From NCBI GenBank assembly GCA_964034945.1, contig OZ035962.1:101006284-101070283 (forward strand): a DNA stretch of 64,000 bases, in the 5' to 3' direction. This document shows positions 34,100 through 44,923 of the stretch, one piece after another (positions within the stretch are counted from its first letter, which is position 1; each line of letters begins with the position of its first letter). Source of the stretch: Chrysopilus asiliformis. Taxonomy: Eukaryota > Arthropoda > Insecta > Diptera > Rhagionidae. Both the position numbers and the translations under genes were made by a program. Under the pieces are notes generated by a model. It did not search any database, had not been told where the DNA came from, and worked only from the letters and a program-made list of their open reading frames with translations.

Positions 34100-37000
34100 T
34101 TAGTTGATTGCGATTGTGGAAGAATTTTGTGATTTGTTAAAAAATAATCTAATAGTGCAAAAATAAATTATTTCCACAACGCTGACTAGAGAAACTCCTA
34201 AAAAGAGTCCCAGCAAACCACCGCAATCCGCAATGAATTCTGTTGTTCCGTAAAGCTCAGACCTCTTGTACATATGAATATTTGCATCGCCAAAATACAA
34301 ATTTAATCTTGAAGTACGCATTCTATGTTAGTTATTCATAAAATCAAATAAAAATATAATTATAATAATTATGTAAGACTACTATTTTTGATGAGTTTTA
34401 CCCTTCCAACTCCTTCCTATCACCAGCTAACGCACGAAACGTGTTTTGAAGGTGAAATACATTTTGCGATAATTGTGTAGAATATGACAATGAGTTACAC
34501 GATGGTAGACAATTACAAGATATATGGTCGTGGTCTAATAGGTCGTGGTCATCTTCCACAACTTCCTTAAATTCATGTTGATGGACTTCCACCTCAGCGG
34601 CTCGATAGCAGTTTATTGAATCCAATTCGCATATTTGAATGTCTTTTGTTACTAAATGTAGGAAATTTTAATTTCACGAAAAAAAATTTAGTTCCAATAT
34701 AGTTTTACCTGGCATATAAAATGGAACACATCCACATTTTTTCATTGTGTGATTTGCAACGCATTCCATTCTACAATTATTTGAAGAATACTCCTTAAAG
34801 TATTTTAGATATCTTTCATCTGTAAAGTAACATTTTCGGCTAAAAATTTTATATATTTTTTTTAAATATGAAATCGGATTTGAACAATTTAATTTAATTA
34901 CTCTTTTGAAGAATAGCTTCGTAGCGTTGAGGATGTAGTTATAATTGAAGGATGAATAATTCCGGAAACTTCTTGATCAAAAGACACCTTAAAAGATCCT
35001 TCATCCATGTGTGGAAGTTCATATGGTGGGTGCAATTTTACCTAAACAATTATTATTCAGTATTATAAGTAACTAGGGGCTAAGTAACTTAACCGATTTA
35101 TAAAAATCAATAAGTGGCCATTCGATCTATATTTTTGTTTCTTGTAAACACAATATTTGTCCATATCGTTGACAAAAAATAGAAAATTAAAGAACCCGTG
35201 GGTTTGAACCCAAGATCTAGAATCCTTATTGATACAAATAAGCTCATTTAAAAGTTTCATTCCAATTGGTCCAGTCATTCTCAAGTTGTAGGCAAACAGT
35301 AAGAAAAGCAGACAGAAATATAGATAAATTGAGGAAGTCAAGTTCAAGGAATGTGAAGATAATTCAGATTATGGAAGGGAATCCTGGGTTCACACATACG
35401 CTTTTTGATTCTAGTAAGCTCCCCTGAAAATTTCATCCAAATCGGTTCAATGACTCTCGAATTTCAAGCAAACAGACTAAAACATAAGAAAATTATTAAG
35501 AAGTTGCCTTAAAAATATGGTTTAATAATGGGTCATTTCTGGCCTAAGTGTGCCTTTTTGGCAGCCACTCCAACCTAACCTAACCTTCCTTAAAAATTTT
35601 GTTATTTCAAAAATATTTTTTATCCCATTTACAAAATCAACAAAAATATTTTTTATGTTCAATCTTAGACCAGAGTCATAGGAGTCGGAGCTTGTCCATC
35701 CCCCCTCCCCCTGAAATTGACAAAAATATTTAAGTCAAATTCTGCTTGAAGCGAATTTTGAAAAAAAAAATTTCCTATTATCTATTATAAAGTTATATTT
35801 TGTGGAGTTAAGCTGTGAAATTTTTGACGAAAACTACTAATTTCGAAAACAAAAGCTCAAAAATTGCGCCAACCTAGAGTGCCATTTTTCCAAGGTGATG
35901 TTTTGGGCTACATTTTGAGGCATTCGGAAGTGCAATGAGTCAAACTCGGACCCCACAAAGGACAAAACATGGAGATACGCGGCTTTCGTAACAATCAGAT
36001 CAATTTGAGGGTATATTTGACCTTGGGATTTAAAAGTTTTTCTTACGGCGCAATTTTTTCTAACAATTTCTTCCAAAAAACGTTTTGTATTGGACACTCC
36101 AGGGATAAGTCGCCAAAGGATCACGATTTGGAAATGAATATCTAGAAATTTTAGAAGTTGTCCGAGTTTATAAAATTTACCGATCCTGAAAAATTTTTGA
36201 CAATCATTTTTTTTGCTAAAATTTAAATCTAAATAAAATTTAAGGGGATTAATGGGGGAATTTAGTCTTTAGAGGTTCTGCATAAAGGAAGTGCCATCTT
36301 GCGGAAAATTCTTGATTTACCACTAGGATCGTGCTGGAGTCGTTTAATACGGCAGTTGTTACTCCAAGACCAATGGAAAACGCCTAATAAACTATTTTAT
36401 AATGGGGTTAACTAATAAACTATTTTAAAATAGTTAATTTCAATTGCAAAAATAGTCAAAATCGACTATTTTTATAATAAACAAGCAGACCCTTCGTTGC
36501 CAGTTTAAAGTTTTTTGTATAAATTTTAGAATGCCAAAAAACCAGAAATAACTTAAAAACTTTTGGGAAAAAACGTTATCCTCACAGGACCTTCCCAGTC
36601 TTTGCGAGAAAAATTGGAAAAAGGACATTTGCGTTATCCTTACAGGACCTTACGTTTAGAATTTTAAAAATCTAGCACCGAATTCGTGATCAGCGACCCC
36701 GGAAACCTCCTTATGCCGATTTTTCCCGGGAAAAACGGGAAAAAGTTATTTGTGTTATCCTTACAGGACCTTCTGTTTCGAATTTTAAAAATCTAACATA
36801 GATTAAAACCTGCTCCTGCCAACGCAGATCATTTTGCAAAAAAAAAACGCGTAAAAATCGGTCCAGTTGAGTTTTGTAATCTCAAACAGACAGACAAACA
36901 AACATCCATTTTTATATATAAAGGGTCGTTAAATTTTAAGGGCCGATGTTGAATGTGAACCACACCTAAACGTCAAGTTTTTTTCTGCATTTCATTTGAC

Positions 37001-39217
37001 ATTTCTCAATTTCAAACTAACTCAATTTGAACCATGGAAAGATACACAATCGAGCAACGCGTTAAAGTTATTCAGGCTTATTATGAAAATGGGCGTTCAA
37101 ATCAAAATGCATATCGTGCACTTCGTGATTTTTTCGGTCAATTTAATCGTCCAAATGTGCGTACAATCGGAAAAATCGTGCAAAAATTTGAGCAAACCGG
37201 GTCTGTAGGAGATGTGAAAACACCAGTGCATGCTCGTACAGCTCGTACTGCAGAAAATATTGCTGCTGTTCGCGATAGTGTGCCTGAAGAGCCGCCCACC
37301 TGGTTTCAACAGGACGGTGCCACTTGCCACACAGCTACCGAAACAATCGCTCTTTTGCGCGACAAATTTAATGGCCGTGTTATCTCACGTGGTGGCGATG
37401 TCAATTGGCCGCCAAGATCATGTGATTTGACACCGTTGGACTTCTTTCTTTGGGGTTATTTGAAAGAAAAGGTGTACGTCGATAAGCCAGCAACAATTCA
37501 AGAGCTAAAGACTGAGATAATTCGGCACATTAACGGCATAGAACCTCAATTATGCCTCAGCGTCATCGAAAATTTGGACCATCGGATGGAGGTGTGCCGC
37601 CGAGGTCGCGGCGGCCATTTGGCCGATATTTTGTTCCATACATAATTGAACCATAGCAATATTTTCATAATAAGCCTGAATAACTTTAACGCGTTGCTCG
37701 ATTGTGTATCTTTCCATGGTTCAAATTGAGTTAGTCTGAAATTGAGAAATGTCAAATGAAATGCAGAAAAAAACTTGACGTTTAGGTGTGGTTCACATTC
37801 AACATCGGCCCTTAAAATTTAACCACCCTTTATATAGATTTAACCCATTATTGTCCGCGGTACTCAAACGCGTACATCGGGTATATCTGTGGAAATAAGA
37901 TAAAGTTTTCAGGCAAAACCAAACTGATCTGTATTTGTATTTACAAACAGATCACTTTGGCTTCGCCTGGAAATCGACTTAAGCTGCTTTAACTTATTGC
38001 TACAGATGTAAGCACAAAAAATTTTTGACATACGATTCTTCACGCAAATTTTCCACAAAATTTGATTTTTCTTTAGTTTAACGGTTTCTGTAGGAAACCC
38101 CAATTATAATAACACATCCCTCTAATACGCACATTATATCCAGGAGTTGGTCCCCCACAAATATAGTCAACTTCCTCATAATTTATGAAATTCATCTGCA
38201 ATCCATATCGTGATCCCGTACCTATCACCCTGAATGGGTATGAATCCTCTTTGGCATCTTTCATATATCCATTTTCAATAGACCACTGCGCTGGCGGATT
38301 ATCGATTGTAAAATTGTAGAATTCAAACATACTAAAAGAGAATTTTGGAAAAAAAGTATTTTTAAATTTAAACATATTCTTGAATTCATCACTTACTTAT
38401 CTTCTCTTAATAAATCCTGATTGCTAAACAAGTTAAAAGTCTGGCAAACTCCGGAATCAGTTAAAATATCTTTAAAGCTGGTACCAATTTCCTGGGAATA
38501 CAACCAAGTGCTAATTACAATTCCCAATACTGGGTTTTGTACTGTTTCTTTAATGTTTTGAATAACATCAATTCCAGATGAGTTCTTTAGGTCAGCTTCA
38601 TCGTTCAAATCGCTGACACATGTTTGTAAAATCGCTTCAAATCGACGAAGTCTAAAAATTACATTTAGCCAATATGAAAAAGTATTATGAATTTTCATAT
38701 ATTATTTACTCAGTTTGCGTGACGTTACAATCTGTAATCTCGATTCCTGTTGGGCAATGCAAAACTTTCTTCCAAACATCCAAAAAATTCAACGCTTTTG
38801 GTGAAAAATGTAATTGCGGGCAAATTGTAACAGCAGGGAAGGGGATATTCGAGACTGGTACCAATTCCTCGGAAAGCGTGATAATTACTGGAAATTCTCG
38901 CCAATAAATCCAACTTTTGACAACATCTTGGGAGCCGAAGTAAACTGCCAAGAATAGAACAACGCACCAAAATACTCTAAAAATTAATTTTCAACTTATT
39001 ATTTCTTCTATATATATTTTTTTTGAATTTTCTTTGTGGAAAACCTTTCTGACCAGTGGCGCTTCTGTTCGGAAATATATTGGATACCATCGACAGTCGC
39101 ATGATCACAATAATCTGACACTATTCTACATAAAATATTTGAGCAACGTCTTATTCGTGGATGTTTTAATTTAGATGTCAAGCGTAATTTAACATTTTTA
39201 AATCTTGATTCACTCAT
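34100..39217 (-). CDS. Pickpocket-family DEG/ENaC sodium channel subunit (gene C), 8 exons
   Basis: Exons: 39045-39217, 38710-38976, 38397-38651, 38133-38331, 34902-35041, 34709-34839, 34402-34651, 34100-34322; 1638 nt, 545 residues. The two halves are separated by a 3,091 bp intron 4 full of transposons but join in phase, and all exon lengths match those of genes A and B to within a few codons. TM1 (VFWCVVLFLAVYFGSQ), IPFPAVTICPQ, the cysteine pattern (YICGG, RKCYF, NNCRMEC, KKCGC, ISCNCLPSCN) and TM2 GLFLGVS are intact. Exons 1-4 differ strongly from genes A and B, yet exon 8 is almost identical to gene A. The intron 4 donor is GTGCGT, weaker than the others. The N-terminal motif is again Asp-Gly (residues 43-44). 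Probably functional; long-intron splicing is inferred. Confidence 0.9.
35042..35600. repeat. Two related repeat tails in intron 4 of PPK gene C
   Basis: 35250-35345 and 35420-35480 share the pattern TTTCATYCMAATYGGT followed by CATTCTC or GACTCTC and CAAACAG, typical of 3' tails of dispersed arthropod elements. A short CCTAACCTAACC run at about 35574-35586 is too short to be telomeric. Confidence 0.4.
36480..36918. repeat. Degenerate tandem repeat (TTATCCTTACAGGACCTT)
   Basis: The core GTTATCCTTACAGGACCTT occurs near 36634 and 36757 and as a variant near 36578 (GTTATCCTCACAGGACCTT), spaced about 56 and 123 bp, with the linker GAATTTTAAAAATCTA. It ends with CAAACAGACAGACAAACAAAC. Related units occur at 49700-50190. 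Confidence 0.6.
36919..37833 (+). mobile_element. Foldback mariner-type element with 170 bp inverted ends
   Basis: 36921-37090 and 37661-37830 are inverted copies differing at about two positions. Each starts AAGGGT(C/G)GTTAAATTTTAA next to TA and runs through the leader, the ATG and 19 codons of the transposase. The element therefore has a start codon at both ends, pointing inward. It lies in intron 4 of PPK gene C on the opposite strand. Confidence 0.9.
37034..37645 (+). pseudogene. Internally deleted Tc1/mariner-type transposase, 203 codons
   Basis: The open frame runs from ATG to TAA without a break, but it is a deletion product. Residues 1-75 are the helix-turn-helix DNA-binding part (MERYTIEQRVKVIQAYYENG, then TIGKIVQKFEQTGSV). 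At about residue 90 (VPEEPPTW) it jumps directly to WFQQDGATCHTA with the second catalytic Asp, then PPRSCDLTPLDFFLWGYLK with the third, 36 residues later. The region with the first catalytic Asp is gone, as are about 140 residues of the usual length. It could bind the terminal repeats but not cut DNA, so it might act as a repressor; that is inference. Confidence 0.9.
37882..38010. mobile_element. Palindromic MITE (copy 1)
   Basis: Ends TATATCTGTGGAAATAAG and, inverted, TACATCTGTAGCAATAAG. The whole 130 bp folds back. A second copy is at 49389-49525. It lies in intron 4 of PPK gene C. Confidence 0.7.
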
Positions 39218-39628
39218 TTTCTTATTGACTTTATTTCACACCGACTATTTCACTGTAAACACTTTTTAAAATTAATCATTGAGTTGAAAAAATCGCTATT
39301 ACTGTTGATTTTCTCATGTGGTTAAATCGCTACTCGAGTCATGTACTCAGTTGGATTTGAAAAACCAAAAAAAAAACTCACAAATAAAATTTGATTTAGT
39401 GGTTTCTTATCGATTTTCTAGTTTACATCGAGTTTTAAAAATTTTCAAGTGTTAAAATTAAAAAGTCTTCAGCATTCCTAGAACACATGGTAACAAGTAT
39501 AGTGGCTGTAGGGCCTCATATTTTCCAAATCACTTATTCCTAATGGTGGGTTTCGGAAACCCTTTCAGACGGCCTGAACTTTTGTAAAAAGCACCCTACT
39601 TCTGCGCAATGGCTTTATTCGTCATTTT
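39218..39628. promoter_or_regulatory. Upstream region of PPK gene C
   Basis: This must contain the promoter of gene C, but no TATA box or other element can be named. The leader does not resemble those of genes A and B, which share TTTTAGATTAATATG immediately at the start codon. Confidence 0.3.
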
Positions 39629-39960
39629 TACTTTCTTATATAAAGTATAATAAAGTATTCCTGAAACATTTCAACCTCTTAATTTTGCCTAAAAACATTT
39701 CCCGAGTACTCCTGAGTCGATTGGAATAATATTCCAAAAATGTCTTTACGTCTGTCCGTCTGTCAGCCCATCAGGCTGCGAGTTTGTCAGTCTGCAAGTA
39801 TGTCAGTCTGTGTACAAAATTTCTCAAAACCTAATAGATTTCTCAAAATCTAGAGCCATGAAATTTTACAGGGACGTTGGGCCCTGTAATTAGATGATCG
39901 TATAGACCTTGGGTGAAAATTCTTTAACCAGAAGTAACCAGAATGGCGACTTTCTAAAAA
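39629..39960 (+). mobile_element. Helentron-associated element, family 3
   Basis: Starts TACTTTCTTATATAAAGTAT, again a TATACTTT/AAAGTATA type inverted start. It then runs through CATTTCCCGAGTACTCCTGA, GTCGATTGGAATAATATTCC and a short (GTCY)n core at 39750-39815. Next comes GAGCCATGAAATTTTACAGG. The 3' end is not clear. An inverted partial copy lies at 42606-42835. Confidence 0.55.
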
Positions 39961-40445
39961 TCGCAATGTCATTTTTTGCAATTTATTCTGACACTACGCA
40001 TTTTTCGTTAGGCTTAAGTATGACAGAAGTTAAAGACCAGGATAAACAACAAGTAAATAAAAAATCTTAATTACAGTCATGATATGAGGAATCAATAAGT
40101 CATTTGCCTGGACATAAAAAAAAGTTATGAAAACTATTCTTCGGTCGCAAAGCTCATTCTGTGAAGTTTACTCTCCAAAGACTTGGCCGCATTAAAATAA
40201 AAACCGAAACCGTTTTTCGGATAAGAAAAATATGAATGAAAACTAAATTCTTTAGTAAAAAAATTAATTGATCGAAAAACAGTTTTCTTTACCACAGCCT
40301 ACCACAACATAGAAGGAAAATGTTTTTCGGGTAAAAAAATACGAGATACGAAAATAAATACAAAATACGAGTACCGGAGAAATTAGCAACATATTTATTT
40401 AGAACCCGATAAGCTTGAAATAGAATTTTCATGATATAAATTCAT
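39961..40445. other. No gene seen
   Basis: AT-rich spacer, possibly the decayed 3' part of the preceding element. Confidence 0.4.
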
Positions 40446-40653
40446 TGTTATACTCTATGTGATACATCATATTGGAGTATATTAGATTTAGTATACCGTT
40501 TGTAACGCATCGAACCAATCGTCGGATATAAAAATGAACTTTTTGTTGAGAAGACAAAAGATTTTGATTTCTGCATATCCGACCGTCTGTCTGTCCGTCT
40601 GTCTATCTGTCTATTTGTCCTTCTGTCTGTCTGTCCATCTGTCTGTCTGTCCA

Positions 40654-40698
<45 letters not shown>

Positions 40699-41100
40699 CT
40701 GTCTGTCTGTCTGTCTGTCCATCTGTCTGTCCGTCTGTCTATTTGTCCTTCTGTCTCTCTGTCCGTGAACACCATAACTTTCCAAAGATATGAGCTAGAC
40801 ACTTGAAGTTTTGTATAGTTACGTTTCTCGTAAACGACAGAACTAAGTTCTTAAATCCAACCATTACTACCCCCGCCCTCCACCAGCCATTTTCTCGAAA
40901 ACGGTGTATAGTATCGAAAAATTCATAGAGATGAAATGTCTTTAAAATATGATTTTACATAACCGTTCATACATCAAAATTCAATAGGACCAATCCTTCC
41001 ACACTCTTCCATATAAAGGGATTCTTTATTCATAAACATGTTGTGCGCCCTCATGTAGAGTATTTGATAATCGCCCCCTGCCATTTGTACCTTTTTGATG
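40446..41100 (+). mobile_element. Helentron-associated element, family 2
   Basis: The 5' end TTATACTCTATGTGATACAT is followed by GGAGTATATTAGATTTAGTA. A long (GTCY)n core runs 40585-40765. The 3' block includes TTTCTCGAAAACGGTG and ends with TGTAGAGTATTTGATAATCG and CCCCCTG. The very 3' end is degenerate (CCATTTGTACCTTTTTGATG). Confidence 0.75.
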
Positions 41101-41144
41101 TCTTTAATTTACATTGCAATTTGGCTGTACTTCAAAAATACCTG

Positions 41145-41535
41145 TTAAGGTGCCCCTCCACCTGAGAGTAAATACGCGAGTAACTCTCAAAAACTCTCGA
41201 GAGTTACTCGCAGGAGGTTGTACATTTGAGAGTTAATTTCGCCGATTTTTCTCTTTTCAAGACCAATATCTTGATTTTTTTGACATCTTGCTTTGGCGAG
41301 TTCTCGAGAGCTATTAGCGAATTTCATACGCCGTTCGTATCTGGCGAGCAACTCCCGAGAGTTCAGTGGGTGCGTGTCGACTAGAGAGTAGAATCACTTT
41401 TGACAACTCGCAAAAACTAGCTCGCGAGTTTTTGCGAGTTTCTGCGAGCGACTCTCAGAGACGAGTCCAATGGCGAGTAGCTGCTATCGAGAGGTTCTCG
41501 CTGGCATTTACTCTAATGTGGAGCGGCACCTTTAA
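41145..41535. mobile_element. TTAA-flanked MITE
   Basis: TTAA flanks inverted ends GGTGCCCCTCCACCTGAGAG and (A)GGTGCCGCTCCACATTAGAG, both continuing TAAAT. The interior is dense in GAGAGTT/AACTCTC palindromes. Confidence 0.75.
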
Positions 41536-42605
41536 TCTCAATTTGTGTCTTCAACTTCATAATGTTGGCGTTCATTATATTCTTTTAATAATGACCGACA
41601 TTAAAAATAACACTCGATTTCTTTGACTTGTTTCAATTTTTTTGATTTTTATGGAAAAAATCATTTATTTTCATTTTTATTCAATTTTTGATATTAAATA
41701 TTCGTTTTCCCAAATAAATCAAACGAAACTAGTCTCTCGTAGCAGTCACTATTTCAGAAAAGCGATTAAACAGTAAAAGAACCATTCCACAAAACATTGG
41801 TCGCCCGATAAGCAACATGCATTGCAATTATGAAACCATAAAATTTTATATCATTACCAATGAACATAAATTGGGTCGAAACTCTAAAAAGTACTTCAAT
41901 TACGCCAAGCTGACGGTTAAAAAAATTGTTCAATGTGAGTGCGAGGTAGGATGTGCCCAGGTAACAAATATTATACTCAAACAGGTGGCTGAAAATATCG
42001 GAAAATAGCAACAGCAAAAACATCACAGAGGAGATCAAACTACAAAAACATCATCGATGAAACTGTCGTTATCTTCTCACTAAAATGGCAAAAGTACCAC
42101 AAAAATTGGAAAAGTGACTGCAGAAAATGGTTTTCCGATAGGTAACAACACCTGAGGTTACCCAATTTTAAGCACTCCCATTCTGAAATGCTGCTCGCGT
42201 GAAGCATAGATAAATGCAGAGCCACATAATTGATGCCAATTTCCTTACCTTCCACATTTTAAATTCAAATACTCAATTAAATGCTCTTTCCTATAGAGTT
42301 TAAACGTTTTTGCGCACTAATGACTTAATTTGATTGACCGCTGATCGGAGCTTTTGAGCATAAGTGGCTCTTTTCCACCTCGAAAATGTTCGAATGTTAA
42401 ATAAGAGTATGTTGGGTTTCATTAAGCGATTTGTCAGAATTAACGTCTTTATAATAGAAACGTTTATTGTTGTCAGTCAACTATCTTTCTTTCATCCAAA
42501 TTGTAAGACTTTAAGAAAGAAATAAAAACAATTTCTAACGCCAACATTTGCAAAAAATATCTAATGTGAACAGCACATGACTTTCTTAAACAAAATCAAC
42601 GTTTG
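41536..42605. other. No gene seen
   Basis: Frames at 41766-42038 (minus) and 41817-42008 (plus) overlap on opposite strands and have no recognisable content. No repeats identified. Confidence 0.45.
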
Positions 42606-42835
42606 TGCACAATAGGATCGTCCCTGTAAAATTTCATGGCTCTAGCTCCGATAATTTTTGCGAAATTTTGTACACAGGCTGGCAGACTTGACAAACTTGA
42701 TAGATGGAAAGACATTTTTGAAACACGGCTCCAATCGACGCAGGAGTGCTTAGGAAATGTTTTTCAGCCGAAATTAAAAGGCTGAAATTTTTCGTGATTA
42801 CAATGCTTTATTATACTTCATATAAGAAAGTAAAA
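42606..42835 (-). mobile_element. Helentron-associated element, family 3 (partial, inverted)
   Basis: On the minus strand it starts TACTTTCTTATATGAAGTAT and runs through CGATTGGAGCCGTGTTTCAA to GCCATGAAATTTTACAGGGA, matching 39629-39890. The (GTCY)n core is almost absent. Confidence 0.6.
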
Positions 42836-43059
42836 AGCATTTGGAAATGTCGAGTCATTGCTTCAAATTCCGTTTACGAATTTTCATATTCTTTAGAATG
42901 TGAAATTTTTTAAAGCCCACTTATCATGTGTCAGTTTTGATAAATATGAAATTAAAAACAATTTGCATTTTTCTTTTAGCTTAATCCTTATAAGCAAATA
43001 ATTTCCGGTGTTAAAATTTGGGTCAACACAATTTTTGTAATATTTTAGAAACAAACAAA

Positions 43060-43732
43060 TTAACCCTACAATACGCGATTTTTTTTTTAAATTAAAAATA
43101 AAATATTTGTGCGTAAAACATATATTTACTAGAACATGTAAAAAATAAAATAAATAAATTTTCTTTTGGTTTTTTCATATAGTGGTTGATTTATATACAG
43201 TACCAGGAAGACCAAGCCATGCTCGGCGATCTCAAAATCCTCCTTCTGCCTCTGAATAATTAAATCCGATTGTAATTGCAACATGATTCGTATAATGAGG
43301 GTCAGGGAATTTGATTGTTTTGTAACTACTATTTATCGCTGCCGATAATAGTTATATTTCTAGAATGCATATCGAAAAACCTTACTCTCTAGCAATATTG
43401 CGAATTTTCATTAAGATACCTTCACGTAATTCGAAGACACCAGGCGAGAGGTATCGAGGGGAGGGAAAAGTGAGGTTTGTAGTGGAAAGATCGAAAGCCC
43501 TTATAGCCCCCTTAGTAATACTGTAAAGTTTCATTAAAATCGGACCACCCGATTCGAAGTTAACAGGCGAGGGGCATCGAGGGGAATTTTCTCAGAGATG
43601 AGACCTATCTAGATTGGTTTTTTGTCCCCGAAACTCCATAGCCCCCAAGTCGTTAGGCGGGTTTTCGAGATCGTTGTGCAAACATTCCTCGTATTATATT
43701 ATAGGATACCTCATTGCGCACTGTAGGGTTAA
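43060..43732. mobile_element. TTAA-flanked element (piggyBac-like ends)
   Basis: TTAA flanks CCCTACAATACGC and its inverted partner CCCTACAGTGCGC. The 670 bp interior has no transposase frame; it includes ACCAGGAAGACCAAGCCATG at about 43202 and repeated text TTCGAAG(T)TAACAGGCGAG. Non-autonomous. Confidence 0.65.
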
Positions 43733-43790
43733 ATCATGACCGCGCCGAGATGGTGGGAAAGAGATGACGATTTAAAAAAAAGCATAACAA

Positions 43791-44425
43791 AAGCTGTATA
43801 AAAAACATAAGGGGCAATCATCCAATACTCTATAGGAGGACATAAAAAAATTTTATGAAAAAATTCATTTTTTTTTTCAGAATGTGGAAGGGCTGTCCCG
43901 ACGGAATTTGATGTATGAAACGGTTACGTAAAATCATATTTTAAACACATTTCATCCCTTTGAATTTTTCGATACTATACACCGTTTTCGAGAAAATAGA
44001 AAAAAAGTATTCCATTTGCATGGGGGAGGGGGGAAGGACTTGTCTAACTGGATTTTGATGTTATGTACAGTCATATTCTAAACACATTTCACCTTAATAA
44101 TTTTTTCAACACGATTCACCGTTTTCGAGAAAATTAAAAAAAAACTGTTTCCTTTGTATAGGGGAGATGAGAAATAATAGTCCGTTTTTGCTCGTTCAAG
44201 AACCAGAACTTATCCTTGCCATTTACGAGAAGTGCAACTATACAAAATTTCAAGTATCTAGCTCAATCCTTTCGAAAGTTATGGTGTTCACTCATGGACA
44301 GACAGACAGACGGATGGATAGACGGTTGGACATGCGGAAATCGAAATCTTTTGTCATCCCAAACATTCCGGTGTAGTTCAGTTTTGTGTTCGACGCTTGG
44401 TTCGATGCGTTACACAAACGGTATA
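43791..44425 (-). mobile_element. Helentron-associated element, family 2 (inverted)
   Basis: The 3' end at the left (AAAGCATAACAAAAGCTGTA) is followed by GGGGCAATCATCCAATACTC. A short core of CAGACAGACAGACGG lies at 44298. The 5' block (TTCGATGCGTTACACAAACG) ends at 44418. The 5' inverted start is missing: it stops where a Helitron begins. Confidence 0.7.
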
Positions 44426-44923
44426 CTAAATATAATATAAAAATGAGTTGGTGTCTGTCTGTCTGTCTGTCTGTCTGTTCCTCTATCACGCAAAAATGGC
44501 TGAACCGATTGACTTCAAATTTGGCATGAGTGTCTGTGGTAGTTCTAGTTCTAACATAGGCATGCGGAAAAGTAGCGCGAGGGGTGGGGAGAGGGTAAAA
44601 TGATTTCAGGGGAGAGGGTAAAGTGACTTCAGGGGAGAGGGTAAAGTGATTTCGAAACTTAGATTTTGCGCTATGTTACTCTTTCGCGGGGAAACTACCG
44701 AGCCGATTGGTCTGAAATTTGGCATAGATGTCCGTCGGGGGTCCAGATCTATTAAAAAGTAGCCCGACAGGTGGGGGGAGTAAGGGGAGTGGGTAAAGTG
44801 ATTTCGAAACTTAGGGGAGGGCGTAAAGTGTTTTCGAGCTGATTGGTCTGAAGTTTAGCTCCAACATAGACCATAAAAAAAATTGAAAAAACTTAACCCG
44901 CCAACGACGGGTATGCAAGCTAG
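44426..44923 (+). mobile_element. Helitron-type element with canonical 3' end
   Basis: The 3' end carries the hairpin CCCGCCAACGACGGG (44897-44911), eight bases, then CTAG (44920-44923) followed by T, as in classical Helitrons. The 5' part starts TATAAAAATGAGTTGGTGTC and runs into CTGTCTGTCTGTC and ACGCAAAAATGGCTGAACCG. ACCGATTGGTCTGAAATTTG recurs at about 44702. A GGGGAGAGGGTAAAGTGA unit is tandemly repeated at 44593-44650. No Rep/helicase is encoded. Confidence 0.7.

Noticed and set aside
35570..35590. CCTAACCTAACC, resembling the insect telomere unit
   Set aside because: Only about three units and no telomeric context; such runs are common in insect genomes.
40534..40806. Long frames rich in Cys-Leu-Ser-Val or Asp-Arg-Gln-Thr (also at 25246, 46618, 54326, 59011-59394, 61894)
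   Set aside because: They are translations of the (GTCY)n cores of mobile elements, open in several frames on both strands because a 4 bp repeat has no stop codon.
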